Below are positions 33,640 to 64,000 of a stretch of 64,000 bases of DNA, piece by piece; the stretch's first letter is position 1; each line of letters begins with the position of its first letter. The stretch comes from Cristatella mucedo. Its lineage: Eukaryota; Bryozoa; Phylactolaemata; Cristatellidae. The stretch is taken from positions 3,658,501-3,722,500 of the forward strand of contig WPIO01000024.1 in assembly GCA_009760855.2 (NCBI GenBank), given 5' to 3'. A model generated the notes under the pieces. That model ran no database searches. It was not told the origin of the DNA and worked only from the letters and a program-made list of their open reading frames with translations. A program made the translations under genes and the position numbers.

Positions 33640-33880
33640 TAAATGGTGGCCCGACTGTCTTCACGTGTGAATTTGCACACTGGTCTTCTTGCGTGCTCTA
33701 GCACACTGGTCTACTTGTATGTTCTTTTAATAGCATGATACTTTGCATGTTACTAACCCTTCGCTATTGCATCTCTTGTAGCAAGGTGTACAGCACCTGA
33801 ATAATGATTCGGTTTTCTTTCGGCAAATTACGAGTGGCCTCTGATTTATTATTGTTACTATTATTTATTACATTATAAGG
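33640..33880 (+). mobile_element. L2-A-like 3' end
   Basis: Family 3' UTR (GTGCATGTT..CTAACC-type) and an ATT-rich tail that gives AATAAA on the minus strand at 33864-33869, downstream of ALG13. 33331-33640 and 33881-34449 show nothing recognised. Confidence 0.5.
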
Positions 33881-34449
33881 CACACTTGTCTATGCCTATA
33901 TGCATTCTTGCTATGCTAATTCCCTTTGAACAAGCAAAAAAGGGCCACCACTCGCAGGATGTGCAATTGTGCCCAGAAGGATTTGTCATAGTTCTAAATA
34001 CAAAACACGTAAAAAAAACAACAGTCACAGTAAGCAGTATTGCGACCAGCCGGATATGTCACAGCGATACTATGCCACACACTGTGACAACACGAACAAC
34101 ATCGGAGCAAATTAGCATCACTACGAGCGTATGGTCACGCACTGCAGACCCATACGAAATACACCAGAGGGCCCTCAAGACAGCTGCAGGGACCAGTTAC
34201 AAGGACAGCAATCGTGTAAGACTCTTCTTTGTGGTGATTAATGGTATAATAATATTACATAAGTCGCACAGGGATGCCTTGCATACAAGCTATGCTAGCA
34301 GAACCTTCCACAAAGTAGCCACCAGACCGCCATGCAAAGATAAAAACGTAGAAGTCAGCTGATCCAGCAGCCACATTTACAGAGCAGCAGTCAATCATGA
34401 AGCAAAAGGCACGTCAGGTGCTCCTTGACTGACAGTGCCTTGGAACAGC

Positions 34450-34561
34450 TTAGGCGATGTCCAGGGCTCTGTCCAAAAAAGTAGCAAATACCCTTGGATC
34501 TCCTGGCTGGTAGGGCTTCAACGCTAATGGCTTAAAGGTTGCCAAAGTGTCTTGAAGGCCT
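34450..34561 (-). CDS. ALG13: ALG13 exon 4 with stop
   Basis: Encodes [20 protein letters not shown] then [16 protein letters not shown] and TAA. It fits the C-terminal Leu/Phe-rich helix of short ALG13. Acceptor GCTTGTAG with the phase required by exon 3, 7.2 kb away. Confidence 0.9.
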
Positions 34562-37500
34562 CTACAAGCATAGCAGATAGCATTATCACAGAGAATGGTA
34601 TACCCTGCAAATATCATCTGGCATATTGTATATGGCCACGTGCAAACTAGCACAATAAAGCCTAAAGAGTAGCTGCCTGCAGAATAGCACAACAAAGCAG
34701 AATTGTATGCTAGTTAGCTGGAGCAATAATATAGCAAGATTAGAATGCATGTACACAATCGCTGGGCCAGCATATATTTTGCAGCATCTGCACACAATAT
34801 GGGTACTTTGTTCTAAAGTGACCTTTCACGAGACGTCCACATCAGCTCCACGGTCAAGTTTGCCTAATTTCAGCTATGTAGCATTGCATGAGTTTGTGCC
34901 TGCTTAGATTAGATAAGGATACCACACCCAAGCTAGTCCATGCATTTATGGCACACCATAGGCATTTGTGTAACTCACTGCTAGACGATCTTCTGGCCTG
35001 TGCAATAAGACACCACTTCTCACCGAGCTGCATGCACTAGGATCCCATCAAGCTTCATCAGCATAAGCTCATTGACTTTCAGATTGTGTGACTCATTTTT
35101 CATTCTCTAGCTCCAGATTACCCACCCGAACTACTTCCTAATCAGGCTACAGATAGTACCACATCTTCCGACTTAGTTATGTCCCTTAGCAACCTCAAAT
35201 CCTTTGGAAATCACTCCTTGAGCATGTATGCCCCAAAAGCCTGGAGCTTGCCGCCGTCTGATGCAACCACATCCGGTGACTTACAAGACATTTAAAAGGG
35301 CTAATGCTCTTTCGACTGATGACATGTGCATGTGCATGTTATCACTAATCGATTGGTGTTTCCTTTCCAGAATATATGATTTGCTAATAACAGATTTAGT
35401 TATCTTGGGTGCTATATATAAATTTATTAAGAATAATAATAATACGTTTGCATAGCATCCTCATTCTCTTTTTAGGAACACTTCATCGATGCTGCAAAAG
35501 AAGCACTGGCATGTTTCTAGCGGTAACATTCACGGTGTCAACATGTATAATATGGTCAAGTGTCATCCACAATGTGAGCACGCATAAGCACACGAAGGGC
35601 AAATCACAAGAGCCCAGAAAACGCTGCGAGGAAGAGTTACGTATTAGCTTCTTTTTTAACGTAGTTATGTCGTGGGATGTCGTGATGTCAAGTCGATAGT
35701 GATTTCCAGGCTTTGGCGAACTAAAGGCGGACAAACTAAAGGCATAGTCTCCAGAGGCTTAGATGTTGATTCAAGGCATAGCTAAACGATTCGAGTCAGA
35801 AGAGCCGGCGGTGACAGATAATGAAGGGGCCTAAAAGTTAATGACAAAACCTTGAAGCCGATGCGATGCTTGAATGGGAGCTAGAACAAGTTAAAGAGAA
35901 GTGGTGTATTGTGCTAACTGCTATGCTTACGATAGACAAGCCTAGATGTAGAGTTTACAGCAACTGTAAGCACCTGATTGTAAAGGTCAGAAGATTAGCA
36001 AGCGGTGACTTACTGAAGTCGAGACGGGTGTCACACATACATGGACCAACTTAGACATGGTATTCATATCTAAGCAGGCCTGAATGCTAGCAATGTTATG
36101 TATCTAAAAGTAGGCAGACTTGCCGGTGGAGCTGCTGTGGTCGTCTAGCAAAAGGTCATTTTGGAACAGGACACCTAGAATTTGTTCAGATGCTATGGGA
36201 TTTATACTGGCAGAGCCGATTTTGAGCGTTAAGCTTATCAAGTTCGGAGTCACACTGGGATTGCCCATAACTTGTAACATGGTTTTTATCGTAATTCAAT
36301 TTTAGAAAGTTTGCAGCCGTCCAAGTTCCGATGTCATCAAAACATGCGACAAGAGAGCTGCGAGAGTTTGACCAGCTGGAAGACTGGGGTGATAAAAGCA
36401 TTGATACAATGTCGTCTGCATAATAAAGAAAGCCTGAATTGTGCTTGGCAATTACATCGGCAAGCGAGAGAGTATAAATTGTGAAAAGAAGACCGAGCAC
36501 AGATCCCTGGGGTACCCAGTACTTGAGCGGTTGCTCGGATGATTGTTGGCCGTAGACATCAATGTTCTGGAGTCTTCCACTGAGATATGACCTAAACCAT
36601 TGCAATGCGGCGGCAGTAATGCCCAGGCTAGATGAGAGGCTCTCGAGAAGGATTCGGTGATCAATAATACTAAATGTTTCCAAAAGGTCAAGTAAATCAA
36701 GCGAAGAGATTTTACCTAAAAGTGCATTCCCGAGAAGCTCATTATGCACCCGAAGCAATGCAGAATATGCAGTGATTAACTTTAAAACCAGACTGAAAAT
36801 TACTTATCGAGCCAGATCGGTTCAGCGTTTAAGGTGCTCGCCCCGACCAATGTAATGTAATGTAATGTATCTCCTTCAGTAACTCCACAAAGTCATAAAG
36901 ACTTTGTGGGTGTTGCGCAAGAGAGTTTTGTATAGCGCACTCACAGCCTAAGCGGCTTTCGGTACGCATTCGGTAGCCAACAGACTTCGTCTCACGCAAC
37001 AAAAACAAAGAGAAAGTGGGGAGCATTGCAGAGTCAGGAGAGCAGTTGAGGTAGTGAGTAGCATGGAAGTAGCAGTTCAGGACCACTGAAAAGGATGAGC
37101 CATAGTCGGCAGTAGGAGAGTTGCTGTCGTTGCGTAAGAATTGTGGAAGCGAGTTCCACAATCTAGGACCTGCAGAGCTAAAGCTTCTGCCGCCAACGGT
37201 CTCTAAGCGGACGAATGGAACAGCTAATTTATGGTCCACACAGGACCTGAGGGTGCGAACAGGCTGAAACTGGTGCAGCAGTTCAGCTAGGTACGAAGAA
37301 GCCAAGCCGTGGCGGGCTTTGTGGTCAGCTTAAGAACTTTGCTCTGTATCCGTTGCTCAACCGGCAGCCATCCTATCTCTTTCAGCAAAGGGGACACGTG
37401 CTCACCTCTGGGACTTGAAGACTAGCCTTGCAGCCATATTCATAGTCAGCTGCAGTGGCCTGCCTAGTTGCTTTCTTTGGTAGCCCAGACAAAAGGAATT

Positions 37501-40500
37501 ACAATAATCAAGCCGAGACAGAACTCAGGAGCTAGTTAAGTTTTTTAAAAGCCACTGTGGAAGACAGCTCCTAATTTGTTACAGGGATCGGACGTGATGG
37601 CTAGCTGTAGAAGCAGTCTTCTGAATGAACTTTTAAAATTGAGGCAGCTGTCGAAAACGACACCTAAATTTCGAGCACGTGGGGGTGGTCGCACAATAGC
37701 ATCACCTATTAGAAGAGCAAAGCCTTAACACAAAAGGTGTCCAATGAGCAGCAGTTCGGTTTTATCATCACTTAATATCAGGAAGTTTTCTGACATCCAG
37801 GATCGAATGTCGGCAAGGCAAGCATTCAGTTTGTCAGATGCTGCAGCAGATTCCGACGGTTTGAATGACAAATACAGCTGAGTATCGTCCGCATAAAAGT
37901 GACATCCTATTCCATGGGCCTAAATCACTTTTCCCAGAGCATGATCTGGCTGAGGTCGTGGGCTCGAGCCCTGAGGCATATGTGAAGCTGCCTGAACAGA
38001 GATTAAGTTCTCTTGGGATACAAATGAATTATATATTTTTGCTAAGCTTGAAGTTTCAATGAACGAGTTTAACTGGTCTGCCATTACTCGTTCTAATTTC
38101 TTCGATAGAAATGGCAGTAGTAGGACTGGGCGGAAGTTGCTTAAGTTCTCTTGGTCTAACCGTGCTGTCTAATTAATGGCCTAGCAGCTTTTTTGAAAGG
38201 TGCCAGGACCCGACCAGAGTTTAAGGACACGTGTATTGTGTTAGTTATGCATGGCAGCATCAGATCTATGCATAGTGCACGTAGGACAGTGGGAATAGGG
38301 TCTAGAGGGCTAGTGGTGCTCTTTAACTAGATGAATTTTAGGATGAGGTCAGGCTTGAATGCAGTCCTTTAGGTGGTGCAAGACATTGAGGGAGAGGAGT
38401 CATGCAGAAATGTTACAGAGGGAGAGGACTCCAATGGGTATGCTGTTACCTTAGCGATGGACTGTCTGATCTTGCCTATCTAATACTGTATCGTGGATAA
38501 TGCATGGAGCTCATCAATTATACTTCTAGCTGTCCATTAGTTGTAGTACCATAGCATAACACAACAGCATACTAATTGAGCAGGAAATACACCGAGGCCT
38601 CTGTATAAGTGTGCTCTCTGTATGCATGACCTCACTCTATATGCATACAAACTTGTCAAACCGAACAATTTTGGCCAGGCTTAATGAATACCTAATGCTG
38701 AAGAAGGGATAACTTTTTAAACTTTGGCGTACATGGAGGCTTTCGTGTTTTCATCAACGACAAAACGTGATCTTTGCTATCCAGCGATCCTCGGCATGCC
38801 TTGCGCATATGTTGTATCAAATTTATTCGGCACTGGAAGTTGTTTCCCTTCACTATCTGATAGTTTCTGAGAACAGCGTCCAAGGAAGCCCAGCTCCGAG
38901 TGTCACGTGGATAGACCCACCAGCCATAGAAAGGAAGTATCCCGGATCTTTAGGTAGCACCCGCCTAAACTCGGGGATTTCCACATCTGTCACTGGCTGC
39001 CCATCAGATATTTTCCGTCCAGGGGTTTTAGCTGTCAAGCAGGCTACTTACTGCACAATTTTTCTCCAGTAAATCTTCAGCTCTTTTGATTGCTTCGATG
39101 TCTGCTAGCACACAGCAAAGCTGAGCACGGAGACGGCAGTATCCTCCACCACCAGGACCCAACCGTTTACAATGATGGATGCTTATGCACTACGAAATCA
39201 TACGTGCAAATAGAACGTAGGGAAAACCGAGTGTAACGGCTGCAACTACGCACAGCCACTTACACTACCGACTCACTCTAACGGAAAGATGATGAATGGC
39301 AAAGCTAGCTCTGATCATGCACGCTTAAGGATCCTACGTCCAAAGCAGGCAGCACAGGCAGACTTCCTCGTCAAGTAGGTCAAGGTCGGCATGGTCAAGC
39401 AGCACAACAGGCGCACGATATTGGACATGGAACAGCCCTAGGCTGGACATGACTCGACACATGATTGATGTAACATAACAAAACAAAAAATCAACCATGC
39501 ACTCAGTCCAGAAGTTAAATTTTTTTTTAAATTCCAGATATAATTGAATTTTTGACAAGATTTGTGTGCCAAGCGCAAGCACTAAATTGAACTCACTTTT
39601 CTCAAACTCAACGGACACTATTCAATACCTTCAGAATATTTGAGATTTTGTTTCTCTTACGTAACCTTAGGCAGGGTTCAGTCTGACGATGAGCTGCTCT
39701 GGAAAAGCCGATACAAATTGAGCAGCGCCACGTGACAAGACTTTTGTGTGTTCAAGTGTGGCTACAAATGTGGCCACAACGGTGAAACAGCGAGTGGGGT
39801 TTCAGCCAACGTCTGGAGAATTTGGTCAGACTCTGTGGTGTGATAACAGTTAGTTTCAGTGGCTGAGCACTTAGTGCTTGAGTCAGTCGACAATATAAAA
39901 CATGTGTGCGTTAAGACTGCGAGAACGCAGCTGCAGTTTCCTCTCCCGCTTTTCGTTTTCCTCACAATAGCACTTTACTTCCCTCCTCCAGCAGTTGGCA
40001 GCATTTTCCATTTTTTTTCCTGCCGATTTCTGCCCTTACAACTGTTCCCCTGTGGGATGCAAGAATGCTTTGTCGGCCTCGATTGTAATGAAGCTTAGGG
40101 CAACCTATGAGCGAAAGGTATTTCAAATAATCTGCAGCGATCATTACTAAATTTCTTTTTGTCCTACTACTACTGATTGCTTGGCAGCTAAGACATTTCT
40201 CTAGACTTTTACCATCCCTGTGCAGCCTTGGACCGACTGAAGGAATGATTGCCTCCTCCCAGAACGTGGCAGCTTAATTACCGACTTTACGAACACATTG
40301 CAAATGCTCTACTTAGCACGAATACAAGTAGCCAGTGACTTGCATAATTGCTTTTGGTGTGGGCAGCCTCACTCCTACAAAATAGTGTTACGTCCAGCTT
40401 ACTAGTCAGTATTTGTTTTTAGACCTATTAGCTGACATCTAGGACGAGTATCTGAGACACGAGGTTCTATAACCTCCCAGTAAGCAAGTGAGAATTCAGA

Positions 40501-43500
40501 AATTAAAGGGGAGTCCCGATAAGGGGAATTCTCAGAGACAGGCCAAGAAAACGATAGGCGTGAGTTGGCTCCTTGGAGAGAAGCAAGGCAACTATGGGTA
40601 AGCAACTATGGATCAGCAACACAGTGAGCAACAAGCCACAGATCACATCCTAAACTTACTACTGCATCATTATGAAATGACTCTCGGTGAATAGTAATAA
40701 TGTCTTTCGTATAGCGCTCTAGGAGAGGAGAAACGAATCGACGTACAGCCGATTAACAAACTGATGCAAGAAAGCACCAACCAAGAGTGAAATTAAGGAC
40801 AAGCAAGGTATCATATTTTAACAAGCATGCGAAAGCATACAAGATGACATTAAGGCGGCTGTTTAGTAACAACCTGGCTAGTAATGTGTGTGGAACCATG
40901 CACGAGTAAGCAAGCAGAGCAATCGAGCACAAAAAAAGACCTACGAGGCTCACTGAGGCACATTGAGTGCTCGAAGGAGCAGATGCCTCTTCAGCTGACA
41001 CATAAAGATTGCTCAGCCCACGCAGGTGGTGACAGAAGCCAGATGTAAGTTCCAGGCTTTCCGTGCATACTAAGTGAAGGCCGAATCTCCAACAGATCAA
41101 TTTAGTGCAAGAAATGACAAGATTGTTGGAGGCCGAGGAAAGGATGGTGCAAGAGCTACCTAAAAACAATGCCCTGCCTGACCCAATACACAGAAAATAT
41201 ATATGTTATATATATATATATATATATGTATGTATATATACATATATACATATATGTATATATATATATACTGGAAGTCTGTTTTATGGACAGATGAAAG
41301 CCGATTCGCGATAATTGGTAAGGGAAAGCGATCCGTATGATTAAGCGATGAAAAAATTAGGCTTACCGGTAAGACTGCATTCAACTGACGGTGAAATTGG
41401 GCTGCTTCATAGCAAAAAGCATTGGAGCTGTGCATCAGATCGAAGGTACTAGGAACCACCACATATTGCTTCAGGTGGTTAAGGAAGTTCATTATTAATA
41501 TCATTATCCTTATTATTAATTATAAAATTATTAACAAACCTCATTATGTAGTGAGCAAAGAGACAGCCTTCGATGGCCACATGCACATTGCATTCCTCAT
41601 GAGAAGGCAGGCTAGTCAACGTGTAGCTAGCAGCATCACACAGAGGCTAGGAGGGTATTAACTAGAATTCGATACCAGTGATGGCTAGGCAACATAGGTA
41701 GGGCATTCTTAATTGCGGTAAGGCCAGCTAGCATTATCTCCAGGATTCAGGCTCACATACCCGACTTTGGTCCACACTAAGTGGCCTAACAAGGCCATCT
41801 GCTCTGCAAGCTCCAGCTGATGATTATCCATTAACCTTTCATTCACGACGACAACTAGTGGCTTCCTGGCATGCAGCACCTCCAGGCAGCTACCGGCCCC
41901 TGAAAAAATGAACCATGCTGCATACAATAAACTCACTTAACATCTAAAAATATGTCTGTCAAGGGAAGGCTATGCAGAGAGGCATACCAGCATGGCTGAT
42001 GACAAGATCAGCACTTTCAATATCCTCCTTAATTGATGGTTTATACCGGTACCATGAAATATCCATTTCAGATAATCTATGTTTAGCATCATCCGGAGTA
42101 TATGTACCATGGCCAACTTGTATAGTCATGTGACCATATCCCGTCGAACGAAGAACCTGTAAAAACAGGACTGGCTCACACACTACCACCTTTGATCGGC
42201 TTACACCCGACATTGAATAGAAAACACATAACTTCGACGGAGAAAATAATTGGTCTTTTTCCGTGTCCTTAATTGGAACAACCATACGAAGCAGTCCCCC
42301 TAGACAACCTGTTTCAGGTGGACAAAACCGAATCTCTGGCAAGGTAAGGAGCAGACATGTAAGGAAGAGTTCTGATTCAACAACTTCACTGAAATGTCAA
42401 CCGAAGAGAGATGTGGCAGCTTCTGCCCTACTTGCATCCGTGCTTGCTGCAAAACCTACAACAGCAACCCAAGTTTAAAATGTACAGTAAGGCCCACTAC
42501 TTCAGAATAAGAAGCACTGGGTATACAAGTCGCTTGAATGCCCTATCATGCCCTTGACTTTCACTCCTGGCGCCTGAGTATGAGTAAAGAAATCTTGAAG
42601 GGGTCAAACGCTCATCACAACGAGCAGAGCACTAGGCTGATGGGCACTGCATAACCGAGTACTTCATTGGTAAAAGGCTTGATAATGACGGATGCATTAA
42701 CAGGGGAAAATGACGAACCTCCGCGATGAAGCGGATGTTCGTTTTTTAAAAAAGGGCTGCTAATTTTCATAAGTTGTAAGTTTCGGTAACGTTCGTCAGC
42801 AATGCAGAACGGCATTTGTAAAACTGCCGGCTAATTAACGAACGCTCATAAGCAATATGGGCACCGCAGCGCCAGAAAAATCTTGCCACGGGCATACGGA
42901 GCTTGCAGCATAACAACCGCCACAACTGGCGAAAAACTTCGATTGTTCAGAGTACTTCAATCACGTTGGACCATCAACAAGGACCAGGAGAAATGCTCAA
43001 AAAACTAAGTGCAACTGCTTCACATGCGGCATACTGTAATGCCCCGAGATTGTGAACTATATGAGCTCGAGAGCCGAGCATCAATTGAAAGCCATGAGAT
43101 TTGCCGGTTAATTAGGATGCTTATGAAAGAAATGGCGGCAATAAGTTGAGGCTTACGAGCAGCATCATGTACGATCATGTACGATAGTGACTAGCGACTT
43201 ATGACTCTGCTACTACGCAAAGCAGTCGCTCGTTCTTGGAGCAATGGGCTGCCGGTCAGAGAGTCTAGCGCTGAGCGCTGAGCTTCTGTGAGACAGCACG
43301 TGGGCAAGAAGTCATGCGGGTGCAGAATGCAGGCTTTTGTTGTGCTTTTTACTAATACTGCATTGTTGCAGTGCGGAATATTCGGTGCTGTTTTATCGTC
43401 AGCGTATTGCTAACTGTAGGTCTTTGAACGTTGCATTCGTTGTGCAGCTACCCGAATTAGTGAGGGCCGCTCGGTCATAATAGCATGCTGCTAGGACTGC

Positions 43501-43843
43501 AAGAAACATTGCAACATCTAATGGATGATGGTCGAGATGCGCAAGTCAAAGAAGAGGTGCGCTTGCTCTAAAAGTATGTTCCCGTGCAATGTGGGCTCGC
43601 TGCAATACCACATCGTGTGTAATACACACTGCCACTTGATGGCAGGAATAACATTAACACGTCGGACATTGTGGCCCAGTCAAAACCCTAAAGCAATCAC
43701 GCCCATGATGTCAATAAAACGGCATCGCGTTCTTTTGTGCGCCTAGTATTTAATGTCACCTCTAGAATATTGCGAGATGTCACCATTTGCACGAGGTCGT
43801 CAAACTGGGTGGTCCCGACAGTGACAAACACGCGCGCAGCCAT
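34450..43843 (-). CDS. ALG13: ALG13, catalytic subunit of UDP-GlcNAc transferase
   Basis: Gene-level entry. ALG13 pairs with membrane-bound ALG14 on the cytosolic face of the ER and adds the second GlcNAc to dolichol-PP-GlcNAc in N-glycan synthesis. Four exons in phase: 43760-43843, 41988-42156, 41761-41899, 34450-34561; 504 nt, 167 residues plus TAA. Order of motifs: start [18 protein letters not shown] (family [13 protein letters not shown]), [30 protein letters not shown], then [20 protein letters not shown] and [16 protein letters not shown] (the UDP-GlcNAc-binding half of the GT28 fold), ending [20 protein letters not shown]. Length fits the short, free-standing form; no OTU or Tudor part follows the stop. 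The last intron is 7.2 kb and holds several LINE and SINE copies. It runs divergently from the Arkadia-like gene at 44542. Confidence 0.94.
34900..35430 (+). mobile_element. L2-A LINE 3' part, decayed
   Basis: AGCCTGGAGCTTGCCGCCGT and CTCAAATCCTTTGGAAATCA correspond to the ORF end of the family. It lies in the last ALG13 intron. Confidence 0.7.
35435..36790 (-). mobile_element. L2-A LINE with RT, frameshifted
   Basis: Minus frame 36186-36758: [40 protein letters not shown], then YYADDI with a shift after the catalytic motif. The 3' part to 35435 is diverged from the copy at 15.5 kb. Confidence 0.88.
36812..38035 (+). mobile_element. SINE-1 split by an L2-B insertion
   Basis: Head 36812-36850 (GAGCCAGATCGGTTCAGCG..GCTCGCCCCGACCAA) and remainder 37942-38035 (ATCTGGCTGAGGTCGTGG..GAGATTAAGTTCTCTTGGG). 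Confidence 0.8.
36851..37938 (-). mobile_element. L2-B LINE inserted in SINE-1
   Basis: TAATG tail on the left; minus frame 36829-37305 encodes the C-terminus; the upstream part reaches the RT core, where YADDTQLYL is intact. No target duplication is visible; five extra bases (GCATG) sit at the right junction. Confidence 0.88.
38045..38520 (-). mobile_element. LINE fragment (5' of RT), decayed
   Basis: Reversed sequence matches the ACTGGTCTGCCA and AGTGGGAATAGGGTCTAGAG style of the region upstream of the RT core in the long L2-B copy and in 13975-14150. Confidence 0.6.
40690..41165 (-). mobile_element. LINE-like 3' end, strongly decayed
   Basis: AGCGCTCTAGGAGAG tail relic at 40715 and TTCCAGGCTTTCCGTGCATA near 41050, the reversed KAWN segment. 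39110-40690 shows nothing recognised. Confidence 0.45.
41205..41272. repeat. (TA)n-rich microsatellite
   Basis: TA and TATG/TATACA units in an ALG13 intron, imperfect and partly palindromic. Confidence 0.9.
41761..41899 (-). CDS. ALG13: ALG13 exon 3
   Basis: Encodes [20 protein letters not shown] then [20 protein letters not shown] and VWTKV. Acceptor TTTTTTCAG, donor GTCGG/GTATGT. This is the best conserved exon of the gene. Confidence 0.96.
41988..42156 (-). CDS. ALG13: ALG13 exon 2
   Basis: Encodes [18 protein letters not shown] and [20 protein letters not shown]. Acceptor GTTTTTACAG, donor GCTG/GTATGC, ending one base into the Gly codon of the SHAGAGS motif. Confidence 0.95.
43760..43843 (-). 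CDS. ALG13: ALG13 exon 1 with ATG
   Basis: ATG at 43841-43843. It encodes [20 protein letters not shown] then VTSRNILE, 28 whole codons; donor GAG/GTGACA. The frame is open further upstream, but homology begins at this Met. Confidence 0.92.
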
Positions 43844-44541
43844 TACTGATGTTAAGTCCAATTCCGGCTTCAGTTTTCCGCAGGTAACTCTTTTGAGTGT
43901 CTGCAGTCCTACTTCCGTCAGCTGGAATACAAATAAGAAATAAAGACAGTGAGCAAAATTTAAAAAAAATAATATATTCATATTATATTATTGAATAATT
44001 CTATTAAAATACCTCATTTCTAAACCTTTACCGTACGATCCGGCGTGTGGGGCACTTGCTGTGACAACCTCTGACGGGCTGTTACCGTTCGGTCGACCTC
44101 CATGGTTCTTAGCTTGAAACGCACAAGCGGGGTACCGCGTCGTGACTATTCATTGTACGTATACCTGGATTGCTCCTCTTTTTATGTTGCACATTCATCT
44201 TACGTTTGATTGCTGGTGTTCTATTGCGTTACCACTCCGCTCTCTGTAGGGCGTAGCCCACGTTGGGGGGGGGACTTTCGAGTACCGGGCAATATTTGTA
44301 ATCGCCTCACCCGGCGTAAAGCCCGGCCGCTATGCTATTAATATTAGCTGCAGGTCAGGAGCTCTGTAGTTTGATCTCAGCGACAAGTGCCGGTCAAGGT
44401 ATCGCGCCCAAGCCACATCGAAGGCGGATTAATGCGCCGAAGCTGAGCGCCGGCCTGCGCCCAGACTGCCAGCTCTTTTTATTTTACAGTGCGGAGTCGA
44501 TTTAAGGCATCCCTAACAAGCTGCCAAGCACTGCGGGTGCC
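43844..44541. promoter_or_regulatory. Intergenic, presumed bidirectional promoter
   Basis: 698 bases between the ALG13 ATG and the candidate ATG of the Arkadia-like gene, which point away from each other. It holds no recognised repeat, which is rare in this window. No TATA box is obvious at either end. The promoter role is inferred from geometry. Confidence 0.4.
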
Positions 44542-63870
<19,329 letters not shown>

Positions 63871-64000
63871 GTATGTGTGTGCGTGTATATATATGTTCGG
63901 CTGTCAGTCAGTCTTACGGGTGCTCAGCTTGTTTGCATCTGAGCCCCAGCACCGCATGGCTCTAACGACCTTGTTGCTTTAGCTTCATACCAAATCTATC

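Noticed and set aside
33886-34362. 158-codon plus-strand frame downstream of ALG13
   Set aside because: No domain, no start context or splice sites convincing enough, and composition like the surrounding non-coding DNA.

Overview
This window is nuclear DNA from an animal. Exons are short and bounded by GT..AG introns, the DNA is full of non-LTR retrotransposons, tRNA-derived SINEs, LTR fragments and microsatellites, and the three genes I can read are animal or eukaryotic orthologues. BBS1 implies a ciliated organism. An Arkadia-like (RNF111-type) gene implies a metazoan with TGF-beta/SUMO-type signalling. I cannot name the species; an invertebrate is my guess. Nothing prokaryotic or viral was recognised.

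Layout. (1) 1-3131: retrotransposon debris. (2) 3132-25059, minus strand: BBS1, a core BBSome subunit. Fourteen coding exons join in phase into about 579 residues ending in a stop; only the short first exon with the ATG is missing. About 1.7 kb of coding sequence is spread over 22 kb because the introns hold many mobile elements. (3) 25.1-34.4 kb: intergenic, almost all mobile DNA: a Tigger-like MITE, a 1.03-kb solo LTR, and a long L2-type LINE interrupted by an unidentified 1.47-kb insertion. (4) 34450-43843, minus strand: ALG13, the catalytic subunit of the UDP-GlcNAc transferase that makes the second GlcNAc of the N-glycan precursor; complete in four exons, 167 residues. (5) 43844-44541: about 0.7 kb between ALG13 and a divergent gene. 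(6) 44542-63870 and beyond, plus strand: an Arkadia-like gene, ten coding exons in phase (about 1,129 codons), Ala/Ser/Gln/His-rich, with two SUMO-interaction-type motifs; the expected RING domain would lie past the right edge.

Mobile elements. Two L2/CR1-like LINE families dominate, named here for convenience. L2-A has a hairpin-like 3' end and an (ATT)n tail. L2-B has an (ATTAC)n-type tail. SINE-1 has a tRNA-like head and a tail that copies the L2-A 3' end, which suggests it is mobilised by L2-A machinery. SINE-2 has a different tRNA-like head and tail. Several insertions are nested, so their relative ages can be read.

The three genes act in unrelated processes (ciliary trafficking, N-glycosylation in the ER, ubiquitin signalling), and I see no functional cluster. 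The most unusual items are the nested insertions, a C12/G12 perfect hairpin, a 78-bp tandem repeat open on both strands, an inverted LINE pair beside BBS1 exon 7, and the probable GC-AG intron of the Arkadia-like gene. Repeat boundaries are approximate by about 10-30 bases unless a duplication or splice site fixes them.
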